From Tistlia consotensis USBA 355 (GTDB lineage: Bacteria; Pseudomonadota; Alphaproteobacteria; Kiloniellales; DSM-21159), in contig NZ_FWZX01000003.1 of the NCBI RefSeq assembly GCF_900177295.1, positions 113,677 through 177,676 on the forward strand: a stretch of 64,000 nt of DNA, read 5' to 3'. The translations under genes were made by a program, and so were the position numbers. Under the pieces are notes generated by a model. The model had not been told where the DNA came from. It searched no databases and worked only from the letters and a program-made list of their open reading frames with translations. Below, piece after piece: positions 45,367 through 54,341 of the stretch. The first letter of the stretch is position 1; every line of letters starts with the position of its first letter.

Positions 45367-47420
45367 CCGGGAACGCCCTGGACCAGCTCGCGATCGCGAC
45401 GATTCGCACGCTGTCGATCGACGCGGTCCAGCAGGCCAAGTCGGGCCACCCGGGCACGCCGATGGCGCTGGCACCGCTGGTCTACGCGATCTGGAATCGC
45501 GTCATGCGGTTCGACCCCAAGGATCCGATCTGGCCGAACCGGGACCGCTTCGTGCTGTCGAACGGCCACGCCTCGATGCTGCTGTGGTCGGTCCTGCACC
45601 TGTCCGGCACCCACGCGGTGAACGCGGAGTACGAGCGTCTGGGCGAGCCGTCGGTCACGCTCGACGACATCCGCCGCTTCCGCCAGCTCGACAGCAGGAC
45701 GCCCGGGCATCCGGAGTACCACTGGGTGTCCGGCGTCGAGGCCACGACCGGACCGCTCGGCCAGGGCATCGCGACCAGCGTCGGCATGGCGATCGCCCGC
45801 AGCTGGCTGGCCGAACGCTACAACCGAGAGGACTTCGCGCTCTTCGACTACGACATCTACGCGGTCTGCGGCGACGGCTGCCTGATGGAGGGGGTCGGCT
45901 CGGAGGCGGCCTCGCTCGCGGGCCACCTCGGCCTCGAGAACCTCTGCTGGATCTACGACAACAACCGGATCACCATCGAGGGGCCGACCAGCCTCGCCTT
46001 CACCGAGGACGTCGCGGGCCGCTTCCGGGCCTACCGCTGGAACGTGCTGCAGGTCGCCGACGCCAACGACCTTGCCGCGATCGAGGAGGCGCTCGGCCGG
46101 TTCCGGAAGACCCGCGGCCGGCCGACCCTGATCGTCCTCGACAGCCACATCGGCTACGGCTCGCCGCACAAGATCGACACGGCCGCCGCCCATGGCGAGC
46201 CCCTCGGCGAGGAGGAGGTCCGTCTCGCCAAGCGGGCCTACGGCTGGCCGGAGGACGCGAGCTTCCTGGTGCCGGACGGCGTCCGCGAGCACTTCGACGC
46301 GGGCATCGGCGCCCGCGGGGCCGAGGCCTGGCAGCGCTGGGAATCGCTCTTCGACGCCTATCGCGAGCGCTTTCCCGAGCTCGCCGCCGAGATCGAGCAG
46401 ATGCAGCGCCGCGAGCTGCCGGCCGGCTGGGACGCCGACCTGCCGAGCTTCCCGCCGGATGCCAGGGGCCTTGCCGGCCGCGACGCCTCCGGCCGGGTGC
46501 TGAACGCGCTCGCCCGCCGCGTTCCCTGGCTCCTCGGCGGCTCGGCCGACCTCGGACCCTCCAACAGGACCACCCTGACGTTCCCCGGGGCCGGCGACTT
46601 CGGCGCCGAGAGCCCCGGCGGACGCAATCTCCACTTCGGGGTCCGGGAGCACGCCATGGCGGCGATCGTCAACGGCCTGTCGCTCTCCAAGCTGCGCGCC
46701 TTCGGGGCGACCTTCGCGATCTTCAGCGACTACGCCCGTCCGGCCCTCCGGCTCTCGGCCATGATGGAACTGCCGACCGTCCTCGTGCTGACCCACGACG
46801 CGATGGGCGACGGCGAGGACGGCCCGACCCACCAGCCCGTCGAGCAGCTGATCTCCCTGCGTGCGATCCCCGGACTGGTCGTGCTGCGGCCCGCCGACGC
46901 CAACGAGGTCGTCGAGGCCTACCGCTACGTCCTGCAGCTGCGCCACCGGCCGGCGGTGGTCATGCTGTCGCGCCAGCCGCTGCCGACCTTCGACCGTCGA
47001 CGCTACGCGCCGGCCGCGGGCCTCGCGCGCGGCGCCTACGTCATGGCCGACGCGCCGGACGGCCAGCCGGAGCTGGTCCTCATCGCCTCGGGCAGCGAGG
47101 TCTGCCTGGTCGTCGCGGCGCACGAGGAGCTGGCGGCCCGGGGCATCCGGTCGCGGGTCGTGTCGATGCCGTCCTGGGAGATCTTCGAGCAGCAGCCGGA
47201 GGCCTATCGGCAGGAGGTGCTGCCGGCGCAGCCGGCCGCGCGCATCGCCGTCGAGCAGGGCTCGACGCTGGGCTGGGAGCGCTACGTCGGCGCCGGGGGG
47301 CTGGTCATCGGCATGAAGACCTTCGGCGCCTCCGCCCCCCTCAAGGATCTGCAGCGCCGGTTCGGCTTCGAGCCGGAGCGGATCGTCGCCGCGGCGACGG
47401 GCCTGCTCGGGCGCAAGTGA
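45363..47420 (+). CDS. tkt: Transketolase
   Basis: 685 residues. It carries the N-terminal LSIDAVQQAKSGHPGTPM and the ThDP motif starting GDGCLMEGVGSEAAS and ending ...WIYDNNRI. The pyrimidine domain includes LNALARRVPWLLGGSADLGPSN, FGVREHAMAAIVNGL (catalytic Glu) and LTHDAMGDGEDGPTHQPVEQL. It transfers two-carbon units between ketose and aldose phosphates. It starts inside the gnd stop codon, so it is translationally coupled. Confidence 0.96.
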   Translation: MTGNALDQLAIATIRTLSIDAVQQAKSGHPGTPMALAPLVYAIWNRVMRFDPKDPIWPNRDRFVLSNGHASMLLWSVLHLSGTHAVNAEYERLGEPSVTLDDIRRFRQLDSRTPGHPEYHWVSGVEATTGPLGQGIATSVGMAIARSWLAERYNREDFALFDYDIYAVCGDGCLMEGVGSEAASLAGHLGLENLCWIYDNNRITIEGPTSLAFTEDVAGRFRAYRWNVLQVADANDLAAIEEALGRFRKTRGRPTLIVLDSHIGYGSPHKIDTAAAHGEPLGEEEVRLAKRAYGWPEDASFLVPDGVREHFDAGIGARGAEAWQRWESLFDAYRERFPELAAEIEQMQRRELPAGWDADLPSFPPDARGLAGRDASGRVLNALARRVPWLLGGSADLGPSNRTTLTFPGAGDFGAESPGGRNLHFGVREHAMAAIVNGLSLSKLRAFGATFAIFSDYARPALRLSAMMELPTVLVLTHDAMGDGEDGPTHQPVEQLISLRAIPGLVVLRPADANEVVEAYRYVLQLRHRPAVVMLSRQPLPTFDRRRYAPAAGLARGAYVMADAPDGQPELVLIASGSEVCLVVAAHEELAARGIRSRVVSMPSWEIFEQQPEAYRQEVLPAQPAARIAVEQGSTLGWERYVGAGGLVIGMKTFGASAPLKDLQRRFGFEPERIVAAATGLLGRK

Positions 47421-47495
47421 CCGGACGCGGGCGGCACGGGCCGGCCACTCTCACCGCGGCGCGACCGCACCCTCGACGCACAGGAGACCGACAGC

Positions 47496-49063
47496 ATGCC
47501 GGGTAAGCAGGGTCAGAGTCGGAGAGCCGGCGCCGCCGCGCCGCGCGGGAACGGGCCGGCGCCGGCCTGCACCCTGGTGGTCTTCGGCGCCGCCGGCGAC
47601 CTGACCAAGCGCCTGGTCGTTCCGGCGCTCTACAACCTGGTGAGCGAGCGGCGGCTGTCCGAGGGCTTCAGGCTCGTCGGGGTCGACCATAACCGGCGCA
47701 GCGTCGAGGAATGGCGCCAGGGCCTTCTGGACCAGCTGCGGGACTCGGTCGGCAGCGATGCCGAGTTCCAGGCCGAGGCCATCGACGGGACGGCCTGGCG
47801 CTGGCTCTGCGAGCGCATGAGTTATCTCGAGGGCGACCTCAACGATCCGGAGACCTACGCCCGGCTGCGCGAACATCTCGCCGAGCTCGAGCGGAGCGCC
47901 GGCACCGCCGGCAACTGCCTCTTCTACCTCGCCGTCGGCGAGCGCTTCTTCGGTGTCGCGGTCCAGGGCCTCGCCGCCGCCGGCCTGCTTGCCGAGGCGC
48001 GCGGCCGCTGGCGTCGCGTGGTCATCGAAAAGCCGTTCGGCCGCGATCTGGCGTCGGCCAGGGCGCTCAACACCAAGATCCTGACGATGATGCGGGAGCG
48101 CCAGATCTACCGGATCGACCATTTCCTGGGCAAGGAGACGGTCCAGAACATCATGGCGCTGCGCTTCGCCAACGGCCTCTTCGAGCCGCTCTGGAACCGC
48201 CAGCACATCGACCACGTCCAGATCACCGCGGCGGAGACCGTCGGCGTCGAGCACCGCGCCGGGTTCTACGAGCGGACCGGCGCCCTGCGCGACATGGTGC
48301 CCAACCACGTCTTCCAGCTCCTGGCCATGACGGCGATGGAGCCGCCGATCTCCTTTGACGCCGATGCCGTCCGCGACAAGAAGGCCGAGGTCCTGCAGGC
48401 GATCCGCCCGCTCAGCCGGAGGCGCGTGCTGCGCGACGTCGTCCGTGGCCAGTACGACGCCGGAACCGTGCTCGACAGGACCGTCGAGGCCTATCGCCGG
48501 GAGCCCGGCGTGGCGCCGGACTCGGCGACCGAGACCTTCGTCGCCTGCAAGCTGAAGATCGAGAACTGGCGCTGGGCCGGCGTGCCCTTCTATCTGCGCA
48601 CCGGCAAACGGATGCGAAAGCGCTGGACGGAGATCGCCGTCCGCTTCCACCAGGCGCCCTACACGCTGTTCCGCGGCACGCACGTCGAGCGGATGCATCC
48701 CAACTGGCTGATCCTGCGCATCCAGCCGGACGAGGGCATCGCGCTGGAGTTCGCCGCCAAGCGCCCCGGCCCGGCCGTCGCGCTCAGCAGCGTCAGCATG
48801 GACTTCGCCTACCGGAGCCACTTCGAGATGGCGCCGCGCACCGGATACGAGACGCTGATCTACGACTGCATGACGGGCGACGCGACGCTGTTCCAGCGCG
48901 CCGACAACATCGAGGCGGGCTGGCGGGCGGTCCAGCCGATCCTGGACGTCTGGGCGGAGGCGCCGCCGAGCATATCCCGATCTACGCCGCCGGCGGCGAC
49001 GGCCCGGCCGCGGCGGATGCCCTGCTGGCGCGCGACGGGCGCGCCTGGCGCGCGCTGGCCTGA
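47496..49063 (+). pseudogene. zwf: Glucose-6-phosphate 1-dehydrogenase, frameshifted near the C-terminus
   Basis: AGGAGA precedes ATG 47496. NADP motif GAAGDLTKR (31-39), active-site RIDHFLGKETVQN (206-218; His209, Lys213), WAGVPFYLRTGKRM and the C-terminal YETLIYDCMTGDATLFQRADNIEAGWRAV are all present, covering ~490 residues. At 48966-48970 the frame is lost: as read it continues out of frame over the next gene to 49388. A one-base insertion before 48968 would instead give EHIPIYAAGGDGPAAADALL and end at TGA 49061-49063, which looks like the native tail. Only the last ~30 residues are affected, so the enzyme could still be active. Sequencing error is the simplest explanation. It generates NADPH in the first oxidative pentose-phosphate step. 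Confidence 0.88.
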
Positions 49064-49083
49064 CCGGCAGAAGGAACACGACG

Positions 49084-49914
49084 ATGACAGCCGATCGCAA
49101 GATCTCCCTCGTGGTAGCGGACGTCGACGGCACGCTGCTGACCGAGGAGAAGGTCCTGACGAGGCGCGCCCGGGACGCGATCTCGGCGTTGCGGGAGTCG
49201 GGCATCCGCTTCGCCATCACCAGCGGACGGCCGCCGCTCGGCATGGCGATGCTGCTGGACAGCCTGCGCCTCGAAACGCCGCTCGCCGGCTTCAACGGCG
49301 GGCTCTTCGTGACGCCCGAGCTGACCGTCATCGAGCGCCGGACGCTGGCGAGCGGAGTGGCCGCCCGATCGATCGAGCTGATCCGTGACCACGGCCTCGA
49401 CCCCTGGGTCTACCGCGACAGCGAATGGCTGATCGGCCGGGCCGACGCCCCCCATGTCGCCCGCGAGGCCTGGACCGTCCAGTTCCAGCCCAGAGTCGTC
49501 CCCGATGTCGGCGACCGCCTGGACCAGATCGTCAAGGTCGTCGGCGTCGGCGACGACCTCGGCAGAGTGCAGCGCTGCGAGGCCGCCGCCCAGGCGGCTT
49601 TCGGCGCGAGCGCAACCGCCAGCCGCTCCCAGCCCTACTATCTCGACATCACCCACAAAGACGCGAACAAGGGCTCGGTCGTGGACTTCCTGTCGCGCCA
49701 CCTCGGCGTGCCGGCCGAGGAGATCGCGACCATCGGCGACCAGCCCAACGACGTGCTCATGTTCAGGCGCTCCGGCCTCTCCATCGCGATGGGCAACGCC
49801 CCGGATCCGGTCAAGGCGCAGGCCAGCGTGACGACCGATTCCCATCAGGACGAGGGCTTCGCCAAGGCGATGGAGCGCTTCGTTCTCGGGGTGCCGGCCG
49901 AGGCGGCGCCATGA
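49084..49914 (+). CDS. HAD-superfamily Cof-type phosphatase
   Basis: 276 residues with motif I VADVDGTLLT (nucleophile Asp13), motif II ITSGRPP, motif III Lys in THKDANKGSVV and motif IV IGDQPNDVLMF, with the class IIB cap between. Such enzymes dephosphorylate sugar phosphates or nucleotides with Mg2+. Its position between zwf and pgl suggests a sugar-phosphate phosphatase tied to this pathway; a trehalose-6-phosphate phosphatase function is conceivable since otsA but no otsB is present (inference). ATGA overlap with pgl. Confidence 0.88.
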   Translation: MTADRKISLVVADVDGTLLTEEKVLTRRARDAISALRESGIRFAITSGRPPLGMAMLLDSLRLETPLAGFNGGLFVTPELTVIERRTLASGVAARSIELIRDHGLDPWVYRDSEWLIGRADAPHVAREAWTVQFQPRVVPDVGDRLDQIVKVVGVGDDLGRVQRCEAAAQAAFGASATASRSQPYYLDITHKDANKGSVVDFLSRHLGVPAEEIATIGDQPNDVLMFRRSGLSIAMGNAPDPVKAQASVTTDSHQDEGFAKAMERFVLGVPAEAAP

Positions 49915-50636
49915 GCGGGATACAGGGACGGATCGAGACCTTCGCGGATCCGGCGTCGCTTGCGGCGCACGTCGCCGACTGGATGACGGCGGCGGCGCTG
50001 GCGGCGACGGGCGACTTCCGGATCGCGCTGGCCGGCGGCTCGACGCCGAAGGCGCTCTACAGGCTCCTCGCGACGGAGCCTTTCCTCGGGCGCTTCCCCT
50101 GGCCGCGCGTGTCGTGGTTCTGGGGCGACGAGCGCTTCATTTCCCACGACGATCCGGCGAGCAACTACCGGATGGTCCACGAGGCGATGCTCGCGCGGGC
50201 GCCGGTGCCGCCGGACAAGATTCACGCGATGCCGGACGACGGCACGCCCGAAGAGGCCGCCTCGCGCTACCAGTGCACCCTGCAGAAGATCTACGGCGCC
50301 AGGACGCTGGATCCGGCCAGGCCCTTCTTCGACATCGTCCTGCTCGGGCTGGGCGACGACGGCCATACGGCCTCGCTGCTGCCGGGCCAGCCGGTGCTGG
50401 ACGAGCGCCTGCGCTGGGTCGCGGCGGTCGCCCGCGGCCGCCCCGAAGCGCGCCTGACGCTGACCTACCCGGCGTTCGAGTCCAGCCGCCGGGTCGCCTT
50501 CCTGGTCTCCGGCAAGGAGAAGGCGGCGATCCTCGGGGCGATCCGTAGGGGCGACGGCTCCCTGCCGGCGGCGCGCGTCAGGCCGCTGGGCGAGCTCGTC
50601 TGGTTCGTCGACCGGGCAGCGGCCGGCACCGGCTAG
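49911..50636 (+). CDS. pgl: 6-phosphogluconolactonase
   Basis: Start ATG 49911, overlapping the HAD stop; 241 residues. Motifs FRIALAGGSTPKALYRLL, VSWFWGDERFISHDDPASNYRM and FDIVLLGLGDDGHTASLLPG are diagnostic of DevB-type lactonases. It hydrolyses 6-phosphogluconolactone made by Zwf, completing the oxidative branch with gnd. Confidence 0.95.
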   Translation: MSGIQGRIETFADPASLAAHVADWMTAAALAATGDFRIALAGGSTPKALYRLLATEPFLGRFPWPRVSWFWGDERFISHDDPASNYRMVHEAMLARAPVPPDKIHAMPDDGTPEEAASRYQCTLQKIYGARTLDPARPFFDIVLLGLGDDGHTASLLPGQPVLDERLRWVAAVARGRPEARLTLTYPAFESSRRVAFLVSGKEKAAILGAIRRGDGSLPAARVRPLGELVWFVDRAAAGTG

Positions 50637-50698
50637 CACGGGCCGACGCCGGCTCCGCCCGGCCGCCGCCTCGAACAAGCGCACGCGAGGAAGCCACC

Positions 50699-51382
50699 AT
50701 GCCGTCGATTCTCGTCGCCCCCTCGATCCTGTCCGCCGACTTCGGTCGGCTCGCCGAGGAGGTCCGGGCCGTCGATGCCGCCGGCGCGGACTGGATCCAC
50801 GTCGACGTGATGGACGGCCGCTTCGTGCCCAACATCACCTTGGGACCCGCCGTCGTCCGGGCGATCCGCCGGGCGACGGCCAAGCCGCTCGACGTCCATC
50901 TCATGATCGTCGAGCCGGAGCGCTACCTCGAGGCCTTCGCGGAGGCCGGCGCCGACCATCTGCTGGTCCACTCGGAGCCCGGCGCCACGATCCACCTGCA
51001 TCGGGTGCTCGGCCAGATCCGTGCGCTCGGCAGGAAGGCCGGGGTCGTGCTCTCCCCCGCGAGCTCGCTCTCGCTCATCGAGTACGTCCTGGAGCTCTGC
51101 GACATCATCCTGGTGATGACGGTCAACCCGGGCTTCGGCGGACAGCGCTTCCTGCCCGAAATGCTGCCGAAGATCCGGCTCGTCCGGGCCTTGTGCGCGG
51201 AGGCCGGCCTCGAGCCCGTCATCGAGGTCGACGGCGGCGAGGACGAAGCCACCGCGGCACGGGCCGCGGCGGCCGGGGCGAACGCCATCGTCGCCGGCTC
51301 CGCGATCTTCGGCAGCGGCGACTACCCGGCGGCCATCGAGAAGATCCGCTCGAAGTCGGCGGCTGCGGGAGCTGGCCGATGA
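50699..51382 (+). CDS. rpe: Ribulose-phosphate 3-epimerase
   Basis: 227 residues, (beta/alpha)8 barrel. SILSADFGRLAEEV, WIHVDVMDGRFVPNITLGP (catalytic/metal Asp and His), DVHLMI, MTVNPGFGGQRFLP and VDGGEDE are all present. It converts ribulose-5-phosphate to xylulose-5-phosphate. It overlaps the RpiA-GntK gene (ATGA). Confidence 0.95.
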   Translation: MPSILVAPSILSADFGRLAEEVRAVDAAGADWIHVDVMDGRFVPNITLGPAVVRAIRRATAKPLDVHLMIVEPERYLEAFAEAGADHLLVHSEPGATIHLHRVLGQIRALGRKAGVVLSPASSLSLIEYVLELCDIILVMTVNPGFGGQRFLPEMLPKIRLVRALCAEAGLEPVIEVDGGEDEATAARAAAAGANAIVAGSAIFGSGDYPAAIEKIRSKSAAAGAGR

Positions 51383-52638
51383 GCGCGTCCGGGACTCCGG
51401 CCGATGCGGGGCGGAACGCCGTGAAGCGCGCGGCGGCCGAAGCGGCGGTCGAGCTGGTCGAGAACGGCATGGTGGTCGGCCTCGGCACCGGCTCCACGGC
51501 CGCCTTCGCGCTGGAGGCGCTCGCCCGGCGCCACCGGCAGGGACTGCGCTTCCTCGGCATTCCGACCTCCGAGCGGACGGCCGCGGCCGCGCGGGCGGCA
51601 GGCCTTCCGCTGACGACCTTCGCCGAGCATCGGCAGATCGACCTGACCATCGACGGCGCCGACGAGGTGGAGCGGGGCACCCTCAACCTGATCAAGGGCC
51701 TGGGCGGTGCCCTGCTGCGGGAGAAGATCGTCGCTGCCGCCAGCCACCGGCTCGCGATCGTCGCGGACGCGGGCAAGCTGGCGGACCGCCTGGGCACTCT
51801 CGCCCCGGTCCCGGTCGAGGTCGTCGGCTTCGGGCTCGAGGCGACGCGCGCCTCGCTCGAGGCGCTCGGCGCCAGCACGCGTCTGCGCAAAGCGCCGGAC
51901 GGCGAGCCCTTCGCGACCGACGGCGGCAACCGCATCCTCGACTGCAGCTTCGGCCCGCTCTCCGATCCCGCGCGACTGGAGCGGCGCATCCGGCACGTCG
52001 TCGGGGTGGTCGAGTGCGGCCTGTTCATCAGCCGGGCCGACCCCGTCATCGTCGCCGACCAGGCCGGCGTCCATCGCCTCGACAGCCCGCGCGCCCATCG
52101 CGGCTCGCCACCGATCCTGCTCGTCATGGGGCTGTCGGGCGCGGGCAAGTCGACCGTGGCGCTGGAGCTGAGGGCGCGGCTCGGCTGGCCCTTCGAGGAG
52201 GGCGACGCTCTCCACCCCGAGGCCAACATCGCGAAGATGCACGCCGGGATTCCGCTGACCGACGCGGATCGCGAGCCCTGGCTGGCGCGCGTGGCCGCCT
52301 GGATCGACGCCCGGCGCGCCGCGCGGCAGCCGGGCATCATCACCTGCTCGGCCCTGAAGCGGTCCTACCGGCAGGTCGTGGTCGGCAGCAGGCCGGAAGT
52401 GCGACTCGTCTATCTGCGCGGCGGACGCGACCTCATCGCCGAACACCTGATGGGGCGCCGCGGCCACTTCATGCCGCCGACCCTGATGCAGAGCCAGATC
52501 GAGACCCTGGAGGAGCCGGATCCGGACGAGGATCCCCTGACCGTCGACGTCGGATCGCCGGCCAGGGACGTCGCCGACACGATCATCCGCCGGCTCGCCG
52601 CCGCGTCGCCGGCCGGCTGGCGGGCGACACCCGTGTGA
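51379..52638 (+). CDS. Fusion of ribose-5-phosphate isomerase A and gluconokinase
   Basis: 419 residues. Residues ~11-234 are RpiA: VGLGTGSTAAFALEAL (33-48), LTIDGADEVERG (Asp92 region), LIKGLGGALLREKIV (catalytic Glu115) and ATDGGNRILDC. After a linker of about ten residues (235-244) a complete GntK-type gluconate kinase begins: P-loop GLSGAGKST (251-259), FEEGDALHPEANIAKMHAGIPLTDADREPW, TCSALKRSYR and GHFMPPTLMQSQ. One chain would therefore isomerise ribose-5-phosphate and phosphorylate gluconate to 6-phosphogluconate, both feeding this pathway. The junction is in frame without any internal start of note, so the fusion looks genuine. GntK would let external gluconate enter via gnd. Confidence 0.9.
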   Translation: MSASGTPADAGRNAVKRAAAEAAVELVENGMVVGLGTGSTAAFALEALARRHRQGLRFLGIPTSERTAAAARAAGLPLTTFAEHRQIDLTIDGADEVERGTLNLIKGLGGALLREKIVAAASHRLAIVADAGKLADRLGTLAPVPVEVVGFGLEATRASLEALGASTRLRKAPDGEPFATDGGNRILDCSFGPLSDPARLERRIRHVVGVVECGLFISRADPVIVADQAGVHRLDSPRAHRGSPPILLVMGLSGAGKSTVALELRARLGWPFEEGDALHPEANIAKMHAGIPLTDADREPWLARVAAWIDARRAARQPGIITCSALKRSYRQVVVGSRPEVRLVYLRGGRDLIAEHLMGRRGHFMPPTLMQSQIETLEEPDPDEDPLTVDVGSPARDVADTIIRRLAAASPAGWRATPV

Positions 52639-52723
52639 GGAGAGCGAAGACCCCGCCGGCGACGTGCGGCGGACGCCTGCGAGGACCGCTCCGGAAACAA
52701 CGACTGTCGTAGGGAGAAAGAGC

Positions 52724-54202
52724 ATGCGGCGCCTGGTCGTCGTCTCCAATCGGGTCGCTCCGTCCAGCGGGGCGGATAGCGCCGGCGGGCTGTCGGTCGG
52801 CCTGCACGCGGCGCTGAAGCGCTCGCAGGGCCTCTGGATCGGCTGGAACGGCAGGATCGAGGACTCGGCCCGCGAGGAGCTGCAGGTCGAGGACGGCGAA
52901 GCCTACCAGCTGGCCACCCGCAGCCTCTCGCAGGCGGAGCACGACCGCTACTACGCCGGGTTCTCAAACGGGGCCCTCTGGCCGCTGCTCCACGGCCGGT
53001 CCGACCTGATGCGCTTCGATCCGGAGGACCTGCCTTACTATCTCGCCGTCAACGAGCGCTTCGCCCGGCAGGCGGTTCCGCTGCTGTCGAGCGCCGATCT
53101 CCTGTGGGTCCACGACTACCATTTCCTCGCGCTCGGCGACGCGCTGCGCCGAAGGAACGCGCATCAGCCCCTCGGCTTCTTCCTGCACGTCCCGTTCCCC
53201 CACGCCGACTGCGTCGCCGCGCTGCCGTGCCACCATCAGGTCATGCGCCTGCTGTCGGCCTATGACCTGATCGGCTTCCAGACCGAGGCGAGCCTGCGCA
53301 ACTTCCGGGACTATGTCGTCCGGCATCACGGCGCCCTCGCCGAGCCCGACCACGTGACGCTCGCCGGGCGGCGCGTGCGCGTCGGTCGCTTCCCGATCGG
53401 CATCGACGTCGACCGCTTCGCCGCTCTCGCCACCTCGGCCAGGGTGCAGCAGCTCGTCGGCGAGCTCCTGCCATGCTTCTCGTCTGCGGCCGGCATCGTC
53501 GGCGTCGACCGCCTGGACTACACGAAGGGGCTGCCGCAGCGCCTGAGAGCGTTCGAGCGGTTCCTGGAGCAGTCGCCGCAATGGCGCCGCCGGGCCTTTC
53601 TGACCCAGGTCGCGGCTCCGTCCCGCGAAGACGTGCAGGAGTACGCGGACCTGCGGCACGACCTCGACACGCTGTCCGGCCGCATCAACGCCCGGCACGC
53701 CAGCGTCGACTGGATGCCGCTGCGCTACATCAACCGGGCGCTTCCGCAATGGCGCCTCGCCGCGCTCTACAGGCTGAGCCGGGTCGGATTGGTCACGCCG
53801 CTTGCCGACGGCATGAACCTGGTCGCCAAGGAGTACCTCGCGGCTCAGGATCCGGCCGACCCCGGCGTCCTTGTCCTGTCTCGCTTCGCCGGCGCGGCCG
53901 ACCAGCTCGGCTCGGCGCTCCTGGTCAATCCCCACGACTTCGGCGCGGTCGCGGCGGCGATTCGCCAGGCTCTCGAGATGCCGCTCGAGGAGCGCCGCAG
54001 CCGCTGGGCCTCGGCGATCGCCGGGCTGCGCGCTCAGGACGTCCACGACTGGCGCGAGCGCTTCCTTGTGGCGCTGGCGCAGAATCCCGAGCCGCCCCTC
54101 GTCCGCCTCGCCCGGGCGGCCACGGCCGGCGCCGGCCCGATGGTCGCGCCGTTCGGCGCGGCCGGTGGGTCGGTCCTGCCGGCTTCCGGCACGGCCTCGT
54201 AG
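52724..54202 (+). CDS. otsA: Alpha,alpha-trehalose-phosphate synthase (UDP-forming)
   Basis: Start ATG 52724 (AGGGAG upstream); 492 residues, GT20 family. LVVVSNRVAPSS and AGGLSVGL bind glucose-6-phosphate, WVHDYHFLALG and FFLHVPFPHADC are family signatures, GVDRLDYTKGLPQRL binds UDP-glucose, and TPLADGMNLVAKEYLA is the C-terminal nucleotide-sugar site. It makes trehalose-6-phosphate from glucose-6-phosphate and UDP-glucose for osmotic or desiccation protection. No otsB phosphatase gene is present in the window; the HAD phosphatase above is a possible substitute. It sits 85 bases downstream of the rpiA-gntK gene. Confidence 0.95.
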   Translation: MRRLVVVSNRVAPSSGADSAGGLSVGLHAALKRSQGLWIGWNGRIEDSAREELQVEDGEAYQLATRSLSQAEHDRYYAGFSNGALWPLLHGRSDLMRFDPEDLPYYLAVNERFARQAVPLLSSADLLWVHDYHFLALGDALRRRNAHQPLGFFLHVPFPHADCVAALPCHHQVMRLLSAYDLIGFQTEASLRNFRDYVVRHHGALAEPDHVTLAGRRVRVGRFPIGIDVDRFAALATSARVQQLVGELLPCFSSAAGIVGVDRLDYTKGLPQRLRAFERFLEQSPQWRRRAFLTQVAAPSREDVQEYADLRHDLDTLSGRINARHASVDWMPLRYINRALPQWRLAALYRLSRVGLVTPLADGMNLVAKEYLAAQDPADPGVLVLSRFAGAADQLGSALLVNPHDFGAVAAAIRQALEMPLEERRSRWASAIAGLRAQDVHDWRERFLVALAQNPEPPLVRLARAATAGAGPMVAPFGAAGGSVLPASGTAS

Positions 54203-54341
54203 CGGGACGGAAGGCCTCGAGCTGGCAGGGGTTCTCGACCAGCATGGTACGCCGGAAGCGGCGCGCACGGGAGAAGTCCGGCCGCTGCGCTCAGATGACC
54301 TCGCGCCGTTTCAGCGCGACCTGAATGAGGAGGACCTCGCC

